A stretch of DNA of 64,000 nt, from the NCBI GenBank assembly GCA_032433595.1, contig JASWJB010000180.1:25430-89429 (forward strand), read 5' to 3'. Position 1 is the stretch's first letter. Each line of letters starts with the position of its first letter. The notes beneath the pieces were generated by a model. It ran no database searches. It had not been told where the DNA came from and was given only the letters and a program-made list of their open reading frames with translations. This document shows, piece by piece, positions 10,380-21,054 of this stretch. Both the position numbers and the translations under genes were made by a program. The DNA comes from Conoideocrella luteorostrata (lineage: Eukaryota; Ascomycota; Sordariomycetes; Hypocreales; Clavicipitaceae).

Positions 10380-13140
10380 ATGAGCCAGGATTATTTTACC
10401 GGCAAGGGCAAGGAGCCTCTCCGCGCCGAGCCAGATCCAGACGCGACAAAAGAATCAGACACGCCGTCATCAACAACTCGGCCGCAATACATGACCGTCG
10501 GCACTGGTTCAACTTCCGAACATGCAGCGCGGCTGCAGAATATGCTCGATATCGACTCCGGCTATGGGGGTAGTGCCACCTGTGAGGACCATCACGCAGC
10601 AAGCATGAATCTGACTTCCGTAGGTCAGCAAGGCCAAGCGCAGGCGGCCAGCGCAGCGCATCAGATGTGGTATTACAGGCAACGCGCGATTCTAGGACGA
10701 TCAATACACAAGGTGCTAGATTTATTGCAAAGTTTGCAACAGATGAATGCGGAATGGCCAGCCCATTATCCTACCATCCGGCCTCCAGACCCAACAGTCT
10801 CGGAACGGCCTTCCTCACGACCTGGCATGGGACGCATATACTCAGTGATAGGAGATGCCTCATCCTCAACTGCACCAATCGCCCAACCTCCAGCCCTTAC
10901 ACGGTCTATGACTACTGTCGATGCGTCTGCTGAATCAAGTCGAGCCGTTGAAAGTCGGTCAGCCTCAGAACCGAGACTTGTTTCCCCTCAAATTGCTCAA
11001 GAATTATCGATCCTGAAGCTGGACTTGAAATTGGGGGCATTGCATCAAGCGGAATTAGTACACTCTTTGGAAAAGACGTCAATCGCATCCCTCCTTGATG
11101 GCAAGATTGGCTCGAGCATCAAGCACTTGCTGTCGCTCCGGGAGCGTATTGAGGACACTTCAAGCAAGGTTCTTATCACCGGTGATTTGAACGCAGGAAA
11201 GTCAACCTTCTGCAATGCTCTACTGCGTCGTAAGATTTTGCCCGAGGACCAACAGCCATGCACAGCCATATTTTGTGAGGTTCTTGATGCCAGAGAGAAT
11301 GCTGGGCTGGAGGAGGTCCACGCAGTACACAAAGACGGCGCAGCTTACAGCAGACACGACGAATCAACCTACGATGTGTACGCTTTGACCGAATTGGAAA
11401 AAATTGTCACAGACAATGAGACGTATGCGCAGTGCAAAGTCTATATAAAGGATATTCGAACTGCGAACGAATCGCTCCTTAACAATGGAGTCGTCGATAT
11501 TGCGCTCATCGACGCCCCCGGCCTGAACTCAGACACGACAAAGACGACTGCCATTTTCGCAAGGCAGGAAGAAATTGACGTGGTTGTGTTTGTTGTTTCC
11601 GCAGCAAACCACTTCACACAGTCCGCCAGGGAGTTCATATGGGCTGCCGCCGCCGAAAAAGCCTATCTGTTCATAGTGGTCAACGGCTTTGACAACATTA
11701 AAGACAAGCAGCGTTGCCAGAAACTCATCCTAGACCAAGTCGGTGGCCTCAGCCCACACACTCACAAAGAATCGTCAGACCTTGTTCACTTTGTATCAAG
11801 TAATGCCATTCCAGCTGGTCCGGCACCGCCTGGTGGACCTGGGGGTAGTGGAAATGGAAGTGCTAGTGGTGGTGTTGGCGATGGCGATGATGATCCAAGC
11901 GATGGTGGTGACAAAGGGAAGGGCAAGGACTGGGACAAGATCCGAGACTTTGAAGTCTTGGAAGAGTCATTACGTCGCTTCGTGTTGGAAAAGCGTGCCA
12001 GATCGAAACTCGCTCCTGCGCGGACATACCTACTCAACATTCTCAACGATATTTACACTCTAGCCACTGTCAACCAGGAAGTTGCTCAGTCAGAGGTACA
12101 GCGAGTAACTTCAGAACTTAAGGAGCTTGAGCCTCAGCTTGCTTCTAGTCGAAAGGCCATGTCCGAAGTCAGCGAGCAGGTGGATCGAAATATTGAAAGT
12201 ACGTGCCAGGAAGTATACGATGAGACCCGAGCAGAATTGAATAATGCCATCACCCAGGCTGGGAAAACAAACTACAATGTTCCCTACCCTGGCATCTTTA
12301 GCTCCTTCCAGTATGCCGACGACATTAAGGAGGCTATGCTGTCACACATTACGAATGCAGTAACTCGCTGCGAGGAGCACGCCCGAGCCAAGAGTGTGCA
12401 AGGAGTCAATGCTATCAAGCAACTTGGACTGCTGCATGTTGGAGACGAGTTTCAGAACCTGCAGTTCCGACCAGACGTCATGTTCCGTCGGAAGCGTGAT
12501 GCGCTTGCTCGCCAGGTCCATGTGTCTACGGAGTTCTGGGACTTTGTGGATTGGTCGACCCTCTTGCAGCGCCAGGAAAAGTTTGCAGGCACAGGCATGG
12601 CATTAACCGTAGTTGGTGCTGTTGTGCCTAAAATGATTGGCATGAGTACGTGGATGGACCAAGCCCTAATGACAACACGGGTCCTGAGCAATGAGAATCT
12701 TCGGCAATTAGTACTCCCTGGCATCGTCATTGCCGGTAAGTAGATCATCCACCTTCACCACGTCCTTAGACATCAACCGTTAACTCAATACAGCCGTCGC
12801 CGGAGCCGCATACATTCTCCAACAGATTCCCAATTCACTACCACCTAAATTAGCTGCCAAGATCTCGTCACAGCTTGCTGAACTTGACTACATCCATGCC
12901 AACTCTTCTCGAATCTCCTCATCAGTCCGCAAAGTTCTCCGTTTCCCAGCCGACAGCCTTCGTGTTTCCTTGGACCAAAACGTCAAGCAACTAGGTAACA
13001 GGCGAGATGAGGCTGACAAAGTCAAGCAAGAGAGCGAAGAAGCAGCCAAGTTCTTCCATGAGCTTGTAGGCAGGAGTCAGGTCCAGCGAAGTATGGTGGA
13101 GGCAGTTGATTTGGATGCGTCACCGGCGGAAGTTCGCTGA
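10380..13140 (+). CDS. FZO1: mitofusin-type transmembrane GTPase Fzo1
   Basis: Dynamin-related GTPase of the mitochondrial outer membrane that drives outer-membrane fusion. The product is 900 aa from two exons, 10380-12735 and 12794-13140, with a 58-bp intron starting GTAAGT. The N-terminal about 180 residues are variable and Ser/Thr-rich, followed by a helical segment (LKLDLKLGALHQAELVHSLEK). The GTPase domain has the P-loop GDLNAGKST (near residue 268), switch/G3 DAPG (near 378) and G4 NGFD (near 435). A Gly/Asp-rich linker follows at about 478-517. Two close hydrophobic segments straddle the intron (MALTVVGAVVPKMIGM and LVLPGIVIAAVAGAAYIL), as in fungal Fzo1, where the protein spans the membrane twice. 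A C-terminal heptad-repeat coiled coil ends the protein (KQLGNRRDEADKVKQESEEA). The length matches fungal Fzo1 (about 850-900 aa). All catalytic motifs are present. Confidence 0.95.
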
Positions 13141-15372
13141 GGTGGCATATCAGAATGACAAATTCAAATTCTCCTTCGATAATCACGAGCATGAAGAAAA
13201 TGGGCTGGAGTGAGGCGTGGCGGCTCTCATCAGTTCGATGCGGACGGGATCCAAAAGCTCTCCCCTCGGTTTAAAGGTTTGGCTCCTGAGTTATATCACT
13301 ATATTATGTCCATTAGTGGCATTGTCTTTCTGTTGGCACCAATTATATTGTAGTACCGATTACTAGTATACGATTTGACAGTTTCAACATCAACCACTTC
13401 AATATACCCTTATCTTTTATCAACGCATGAATTCTTTTTTGCAAACATGTCCATGTATAAGGTTTCCGCAGGAAGGTTCGCGTACCTGTATGTGCTCAAG
13501 TAGGTACTACAATGAAGGGCACAGGATTTCTCAGTGATGGAAAAGCTAAGCCAGTTGAATTATAACTAACAGATGTCGCATGCAGCAGACCAGACCAGAC
13601 ACTTGTGCAAGTGGACTGTGGAACCGCAGTAGTCGGTGTTGTTGGTCTTGGTCTTTGGTCTTGGTAGTGATGGTGGCGGTATGCAATCAGTCAACTCATA
13701 AGTTGAGAGGTGCCGCGGAGGCAAAAGGGGGAATTGGGGGACCGCTACATCAAGCTATTCCGCACCGTCCAAAGGCTTGGCCCACCAACCAACGCGGGGG
13801 AGCTTGCGACAATCCCTATAACTATCAGTTGACGTGTCGTTACAAAAAAAGGTGTTACAAATACTCAATGTAAGGTGCATGAAGTGGTCTTCGCAAGGTC
13901 AAGCGTTGGAGGTATGAGGTGGAAATGCGTTGAAAGATGCCAAGACCAAAAACTCGCTTGCTGGTTGGCCGGTCTCGTTTCAGAGCGCGATACTCCGTGA
14001 CTGTATGTATATCAACCTATGAGCAGGATACTCCGAGATACTTGGGCAAGCTGTCGTTCAGACCGGTGCTGTCCGCCGCTTCTCGATCAGTGAATGCAAG
14101 GAACCGTTGGTATTTGGATCACGCCAATACCGCGTGGCAGGTGTGGCTAGGTACCTCGTGCCTACTCCAACTGAGGCAAGAAGCTTGCGCCTCGCTTATG
14201 CTACGATGCCAATAGTGTAATTCGAGAACATAATTTAACCACGCATCACATATACTCGGCCAGAATATGGTGTGGCACAACAGCCAAGTATTCACCGAGT
14301 ACCTGCTTGTTGCTCGATACGCGCTATTGCTCTCTCACGACCAAATACCGCAACTGCCAACCGCCAGTCACCAACCACCTCGCCAATTCGCAGCTGAGAA
14401 AGGTACCAGGCTCCACACCTTACACCCGCTGCCAGCCTGCCAGCCCGCCAGTATTGTACTAAAAGTCTACTCCGTACTTGGCCTGGCCGGTGCAGTCACT
14501 CCCCTGCCCCGCTGCTTGCTCTTCCTCTCCTGCCGGTTTAACTACTTGTACTCCGTACCAGTTGGTTGGCTTCTCACCTTGTCTTTTCTCTCCAACTCCA
14601 TCCTCCACATCGACTCTCCTCCTCCCATCTCGTCCTCCTCCGTCACCCCAAATCCTCATCCTCTCTTCCGCCTCTTCTCTCACTCTACTCTAATTTCCGT
14701 CCCAGCTCCTCCCCCTCAATTTGGCCGCCCGCTCTTCCCTCCCTTCCATCTTCTTCGTCTACTCTTCTCGTCTGTCCTCCACCCCTTCTTACCGACCTCG
14801 CCACCAAATTGCAACCCCGCCACGTCCCGCCGTCCCTCCCAGCAAGGGAAAAAAATACCACTTGACAACCGTTTCGATAGCTTCCCACACGCCTCGTCAA
14901 TCCTAGCCCGCCGTGCTCCTGTGGCTGCAGCTTTGTCTCCAATACCTTGATACCGAGATATTGAGGTGAGTTGACAGTATAATTCGATTGATCGCTCGCT
15001 CTCGTGCACGCGTTGCACTGTGTTTATTATCTGTGCCCCGAAGACGACTGACTGCATTGCGGATTGCAGATTGCCCCCATCGTCGAGTTTGGGCAAAGAT
15101 TGCTTGACAGATCGCCACGTGCGCGTAGCTCCCAGTCTTGCAGTCTCATCATCAACCTCCATATACACGTTGACAATGCATTTCAACACCTTTAATGAAG
15201 AGATACTAACCTATCCATTTTGTAGACTTCTCTACCCCACGTCTTCGCAGCCAGCCATTCTTGAACTCTCTCGATTCCGGTCACGAGCTGCTCCTCTGTT
15301 CTCAATTTTCAACAGTCTCCCGTCATCCTCATCGATCCGTGTTCCATCACCATTCATCAACTCACTTCCGAC
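13141..15372. other. intergenic region and long 5' leader of the KH gene
   Basis: No gene is supported in these 2.2 kb. The first part holds the fzo1 3' region. TACTCCGT words occur near 13991, 14468 and 14551. From about 14500 to 14950 the plus strand is strongly pyrimidine-rich, typical of the zone just before a highly expressed fungal transcript. A frame of 227 codons crosses this stretch, but its composition is that of CT-rich leader DNA. A leader intron (14966-15225) is described separately. Confidence 0.55.
14966..15225 (+). other. probable 5' UTR intron of the KH-protein gene
   Basis: A GTGAGT donor at 14966, a perfect TACTAAC branch site at 15204-15210 and a TTTTGTAG acceptor ending at 15225 define a 260-bp intron. 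It lies 147 bp upstream of the start codon at 15373. The branch-to-acceptor distance (about 15-20 nt) is normal for fungi. No start codon within the leader joins the main frame. RNA reads across the junction would settle it. Confidence 0.65.
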
Positions 15373-16621
15373 ATGTCTGCAACTCAGGACGTAATATCCG
15401 CCAATGGCAATGACCTCATTGACCACATGGATCAGCTGAAGATTGACGACAGACTCGGCCCTGACGGCGAGCCCGCCCCTAAGACGGACGAGGAATATGC
15501 CCAGGCCCAGCTCACTCTACGAGCCATTGTTTCTTCCAAGGAAGCAGGTGTTATCATCGGCAAGGGTGGCAAGAACGTAGCTGACCTCCGCGACGAGACA
15601 GGCGTCAAGGCCGGCGTCAGCAAGGTAGTTCAGGGTGTCCACGACCGTGTTCTCACTATTAATGGCGACTGTGATGCCATCTCCAGAGCCTACGCCATCG
15701 TAGCCAGAGCTTTGCTTGAAGGAGCTCCTGCCATGGGAATGGGAGGAATCGTTCAGAGCAATGGCACTCATCGTATGTTTCCCAGCCGGCAATTCAAGCT
15801 AAACCTCCAAGTATACAGCGACTGACAGGCCTTCCCGCAGCTATCAAGCTCCTCATCTCTCACAACCAAATGGGCACCATTATCGGTCGACAAGGTCTTA
15901 AGATCAAACACATACAAGACGTGTCTGGTGTTCGCATGGTGGCTCAGAAAGAAATGCTCCCCCAGTCTACCGAACGAATTGTTGAAGTCCAAGGCACACC
16001 GGATGGCATTCAGCGAGCCGTGTGGGAGATCTGCAAGTGTCTGGTTGATGATTGGCAGCGTGGTACTGGCACTGTTCTCTATAACCCTGTTGTCCGTACA
16101 CAGGCCGGATCTGGCAGTCTCGGTAGCGGCTTCGGCAGTGGCGGCAGAAGTGACTACAGCAGTCCCCGAGTTATGCGCACGGGCAACGGAGCCGACTTCA
16201 GCAATGGCGGCGGTGTCCGACCTTTCAGCCGTCGATCCGACTCTGATGCAGCCAGCCGCGGGCCACCTACTCATGACGAAAATGGAGAAGAGATTCAGAC
16301 TCAAAACATCAGCATCCCTGCAGACATGGTCGGCTGTATCATCGGACGCGCCGGCAGTAAGATCAGCGAGATTCGCAAGACCTCAGGAGCCCGCATCTCC
16401 ATTGCCAAGGTAGGTTTGACAGGTCCAACTTGAAATATATGAAGCTTAAACAAACTCTGAAGCTAACAACTCATTTGTGACAGGCGCCACACGACGAAAC
16501 GGGCGAACGTATGTTCACTATCATGGGTACGGCTAAAGCCAACGAATCCGCCTTGTTTCTCCTTTACGAGAATCTCGAAGCAGAAAAGATGCGTCGAAGC
16601 CAGTTACAGGAACCAGAGTAA
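15373..16621 (+). CDS. triple KH-domain RNA-binding protein (Rnc1/Pbp2-like)
   Basis: Predicted poly(C)/UCAU-type RNA-binding protein of the PCBP/Rnc1/Pbp2 family, which controls mRNA stability and translation. The product is 368 aa from three exons: 15373-15772, 15841-16409 and 16484-16621. KH1 (about residues 46-116) has the GXXG loop GKGG at 63-66. KH2 (about 133-205) has GRQG near 149. KH3 (about 290-366) has GRAG near 302. A Gly/Ser/Arg-rich linker (GSGSLGSGFGSGG and following) separates KH2 and KH3. Both introns fall inside KH-encoding sequence, the first just before KH2 and the second inside KH3, and joining restores the expected helices (ISIAK|APHDETGERMFTIMG). The length is close to fission-yeast Rnc1 (about 400 aa). 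The three intact GXXG loops suggest all domains bind RNA. Confidence 0.93.
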
Positions 16622-18265
16622 ATCTCGTATGGCTTTTCTTGGTGCTCTCTCGAGAGCGTTGCTTTGCGTTTTGTTGTCCACATCACTTTGTGTGAATAAG
16701 GTGCATCTGGATCGGATTTGGAAGAACTCTCCAACGGTGACACAACCAGATCTGACTTGCCGCAAGGCTTCTATCTCCCTGCAGGACCAGGGATAGGACG
16801 GCTTTTTTTTATTTTTTTTATTTTTTTTGCTTTGTCAGCGATGCTTGAACCGTCAACAGCAATGAACAAATCGGAAAAAACAGGATAGGCCGTCCTCAGA
16901 GCAGCTGCCAACTTGATGAGTTTATTTAGCTTTGCTCTGAGTTTCTTTCCCCCAATTTTCTTAAATATTTTTTTTATTTTATTTTTTCTGTTACAAAGAA
17001 CGACACGGCCGCCCTCAGAGGGACATGAATTCACGATGACGATTTTTCGTTCGAAGTCCACGCCGCGGCCACAAAGTCCCTCGCTGCCAACCAATCAATA
17101 ACTTTGTATTAACTTTTACCTCGATACCGTACCAAATACCAGCTCCGCTTTCTTTACTATTGAGGGGTCGTTCTTTGGCCAAAAAAAGGGCTCTATATCA
17201 TACGACACCGAAACACTCCTTTCACACCCTGGTATGCGATTGTACATCCTGATACTACAATCGCACACCAGGCAAACGCCTCCCACAGGAAATCATACGC
17301 TATCCGACCCTCTGCGCATACGTGATCCACATCTGCCCTGATTGTCCAGGTATTAAGGATGCGGAGGTCAATCTTGCTCCCGGTCCCTACCCAGAACATC
17401 AATGACTCCCTCTCTTCTCCGTCGCTTCTCAATGGTTCCTACTTTTCTTTCCCCGCCATGGAATATTGCCACTCAATCCAATGTGGTTACTGCTCAACCT
17501 CAAAACTGGACGCAGCATGTTATTGTAATGGTGGATCATGATATCGCTTGCTTCAAATACCCCCAACACAACCTCTTCAATGCTCGACTCCTTGATCCTA
17601 CGAGTCATCACAAGGCCACGGTGACATGGGAGTCTTCTCTATACCTCGCAGCATGATTGACGACGATACGTAATTTTGGGGGTGGCGGAACACCCAGCTG
17701 GAGTGTATGTAGCCATACTTTTCCACACGCAAAGAGATGAAATTACTAGCTCCCTGACTTGTGTTCATTTTGACTATATGTGATGTTAGCGCATATTAAT
17801 TTGCCTCACAACGTGCTCACGTAGCATTATTCCTGACAGGAAACTGAACCCTACGAAGTAGTATCACTCTCAGGGTTGACAGACAAGCTGCGACAAGGGA
17901 TGAGGCTGAACTTTGCCAGTGGACCCAACCGCTGCGACATTGGGAGAAACGCAGGGTCCTTCCCAAAAGGAAGGCGAGAAGCCCCATAAATTCTCCCCGG
18001 CACGGTTGTCAGCGAACCAGACGTCATATGCGCGCGGATTTGAGGGTCCCAAGGTTTTCGATGAAGCCACCATGGCCAATTTGCCGCTGCAGCGCGTGGG
18101 ACCAATCTGGCACCTATTCAGATGCGAAAGCCAGCTCTACCCTCAAACATCCTCTCGCTCAATTGCGACTTCTTTTCCTCAACTTACGCTTCTGGAACAC
18201 TTTTAAACTTCTGTTCCAACGTCGAATGCCTTGTGCGCCGTGCGCGTACATCTTAATTTTACAGC
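16622..18265. other. intergenic region between KH gene and Hut1-like gene
   Basis: No gene is supported. The segment at 16800-17000 has several T/A homopolymer blocks (for example 16803-16828 and 16969-16988), probably in the 3' UTR or terminator zone of the KH gene. A strong inverted repeat at 17228-17272 is listed separately. Frames of up to about 107 codons here are lysine-rich readings of A/T tracts or random. Confidence 0.55.
17228..17272. repeat. inverted repeat, 17-bp arms with 11-nt loop
   Basis: The left arm CCTGGTATGCGATTGTA (17228-17244) and right arm TACAATCGCACACCAGG (17256-17272) pair over 17 positions with one mismatch, which is a wobble pair if transcribed on one strand. The loop is CATCCTGATAC. 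It lies about 600 bp after the KH gene and 1 kb before the Hut1-like gene, outside any supported coding region. It could be an RNA hairpin, a cruciform or a small mobile-element footprint. Confidence 0.85.
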
Positions 18266-19685
18266 ATGGCGCGCACCAAACGAATTCCCGTCAAGCGCGA
18301 ATCGTCATCCGAGTTCTTTAACAAGCAGACAGCATCTTGGGAAGACAGCAAAGACGGGGGGAGGCAGCTGCAATCTACCAATGGACATACCAAGGGTGCT
18401 AATCGCCAGGTGGGCGACTCGGGATCTGAAGCAGGCATCATACAGCTTATCATCTCGGTGGCGGGAATCTATGCCTCTTTGTAAGTCCTGCCTGACCTTG
18501 GCGGAGGAGGGCCGGCCGCTCATCGACATTCCTTAACTAACCACTCATCGGTAGCTTGACTTGGGCATATCTTCAAGAAAAGCTGACCACGACACCTCAC
18601 GGCGCTGAGCATGCGCCGGAGCGCTGGCACTTTCCAGTATTTCTGAACACAATTCAGTCGCTCTTCGCGGCGGCAGTCGGTTCCATGTACCTCGTTCTTT
18701 CGACCCCCAAGGGCTCTTCTGTCCCTCCGATCATTCCGTCACGCCGTATTCTCGGCCCTCTCGCTCTCGTTGCCATCACTAGCAGTCTAGCCAGCCCCTT
18801 CGGATACGCTAGTCTCGCACACATCGATTACATTACCTTCTTGCTCGCCAAAAGCTGCAAGCTGCTGCCCGTCATGTTCCTGCACATTACCATCTTTCGC
18901 AAGCGCTACCCGCTCTACAAGTACCTTGTTGTGGCGGCTGTTACGGCCGGTGTCGCAGTCTTTACTCTTCATTCTGGCAAAAAGCACAAGACGTCGTCCA
19001 AGTTGGAGGAGGCGAACGTCGCTTGGGGTCTGCTCCTCCTGGGCATCAACTTGCTGTTCGACGGCCTGACCAACAGCACCCAGGACTACATTTTCCAGAC
19101 CTATCGTCCCTACAGCGGCCCTCAAATGATGTGCGCCAACAACATGATGAGCACCATCGTCACTGGCTTGTATCTCGTGGCCAGTCCATACCTTGTTGCC
19201 ACAGGCGTTGGCGAATGGCTCGGCATGGACGTCGCCGGCAGCGCGGGCGAATTCAGCGCCGCCCTGGACTTTATGCGCAGCTACCCAGCCGTTTGGAAGG
19301 ATGTCGTCGGTTTTGCAGCCTGCGGCGCCGTGGGCCAAGTCTTTATTTGTAAGGGAACTTTTATAAAACCCCACTCCCCCTCATGTCAATCAATCAACTC
19401 TCTCTCCTCCAAGACAAAAACTAGTAGGCGACTAACCTAATTTTCGTGCAAGTCTATACCCTCTCAACATTCTCTTCGGTCCTCCTCGTTACCGTCACCG
19501 TCACGCGCAAAATGTTCACCATGATCCTGTCAGTCGTCGCATTTGGCCATCGCCTCACTCAAATGCAATGGCTTGGTGTGGGTCTCGTCTTTGGAGGAAT
19601 CGGTGTTGAGGCAGGCATTGCTCGTCAGGAGAAGGTGGCCAAGGAGGCTATCAAGAAGAAGGCAGTTATCAAGAAAGATTCGTGA
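18266..19685 (+). CDS. HUT1: UDP-galactose/nucleotide-sugar transporter, Hut1 (SLC35B1) type
   Basis: ER-membrane nucleotide-sugar antiporter of the Hut1/SLC35B1 family; yeast Hut1 is linked to UDP-galactose transport into the ER lumen and redox homeostasis. The product is 413 aa from three exons: 18266-18480, 18555-19348 and 19453-19685. The N-tail is basic and hydrophilic (about 50 aa). About ten membrane segments follow, from [22 protein letters not shown] onward. Family blocks are visible: [43 protein letters not shown] and, after the last intron, [26 protein letters not shown]. Both exon junctions fall within these blocks and restore them exactly. The C-terminus ends KKDS, a dilysine KKXX retrieval signal that fits ER residence. 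The last intron uses an AAG acceptor. Confidence 0.93.
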
Positions 19686-21054
19686 GGAAAGCTAGGCGAG
19701 TGGAGGACCAATATGCAACAAACAAAAAAAAAAGAGAGGGAGAAATACATACCAATAGATGCAATGCTGCAGATGCGTGTGTTTTTTCATGCAAATATTT
19801 AGAGCAACGTAACGATAGAACAGGCAGGGAGGAGGGTCAGGTGAGTCAGTCAGCCACTCAAGCTATGGAGAGCATATATATAAATTGTGTGCCCTGTCTA
19901 TTTCCTTATTTGGGCATTTGGCGCTTGGCGTAATTGTGTATCAAGGCAAGAATTCGAACCTCTATTCATTGCATTAGAAGAAATACGAATATATATACGC
20001 GTTATTAGAGGCCCGGGTGCTCTGACCTGCTTCATCCAATTCATGGCATTATTTCACAAATAATTCATGAGGCAACACCTACGAGGCAACACCTGCGAGG
20101 CGACATCAAGTAACGGTGCTTGTTATAATGGCGTCTCTTCATTACTTTTTAGGCTTTCCTGCCTAATCATCGCCTAGATTCTCATAGTATATAATTGATG
20201 TTCAAAACCCAACCCTCCTAATACATCATGTGACGCCAATCCAGTATTCATTTTCTCCATCCATCCATCTTCTCGCTCATCATGCTTCACTCTGTTACAA
20301 AAAAAAAATGATAATTGCCAAGACAGGCCCTCAAGTTTTGTATCCAAGAATTAAAGATATAATATGAGTTTGAGCGACTGATCCAGAAGGCATATAATAC
20401 TCGAAATCAAGTTGCATTCATGGTAATCTTTTGGGGCCTCCCCCCCCTCCAACAAAAAAAAAAGTAATAAACTCAGACGCCGGGTCGCTGTGCCTGATTG
20501 GTTGCGCGCAATTAAGCCTAAGGAAAATATGCAGTTCATTAATGGAACGAGGGTAGATTCGGAATTATCAAAGATTCGGACAACCGGTAGGTCAACCGGC
20601 CCAAAAGATCGCAGTTTATCGCTACCCAGCGTTCCCTATCTTTTTGATCCTTGCCGAATAAATTGTGCCCTATATACGGGGACGTTTGTGTTCTGAGTAT
20701 GAGTAACCACTTTGTACACAGGAAAAGAGCGCCCGCAAATGCTATGCAAAAGACTGTGTTGCCACCAAGTCCAAAGCCAATGTTTACATCGCCTGCCAGA
20801 GAGGGTGCGAGTGATCATGTCATTGAATGGTTTCTAGGTCCAGTATTGATAATTGTATCTTGTGCTCGTGGCTGTGATGGCAATACCATAATAGAACCAC
20901 AGTGGCTAAGTAAGAAAGAAACCTTCGCTAACCGGAAAGCTGCACACAGACATGTATGTAAGAATAGTAGGGATCATCGTCATGAAATATCGACAACTGG
21001 CGTTGAGTTGTAAGGATATCAGTCATAGGCAAAAGGAAATTCGTCGAGACTTCA
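19686..21054. other. intergenic region between convergent genes
   Basis: About 1.4 kb between the Hut1-like stop and the phosphatase stop, so it should consist of two 3' ends and a spacer. It contains a short direct repeat of about 14 bp (GAGGCAACACCTAC-like) at 20069-20100 and A-runs near 20298 and 20454. A small tRNA-T-arm-like stretch near 19950 is not part of a foldable tRNA (see rejected items). No gene is seen. Confidence 0.55.

Noticed and set aside
14267..14950. 227-codon plus-strand frame before the KH gene
   Set aside because: Its sequence is a Ser/Pro/Leu-rich reading of CT-rich leader DNA. Other frames over the same stretch are also open, and the leader intron begins just after it.
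16771..17094. 107-codon lysine-rich minus-strand frame
   Set aside because: Lysine/isoleucine runs come from A/T homopolymers in the probable 3' region of the KH gene.
19940..20040. tRNA-like stretch on the minus strand (GGTTCGAATTC and a CTAATAACG piece)
   Set aside because: The acceptor and D arms cannot be paired and the T stem is poor. At most a decayed tRNA-derived fragment.
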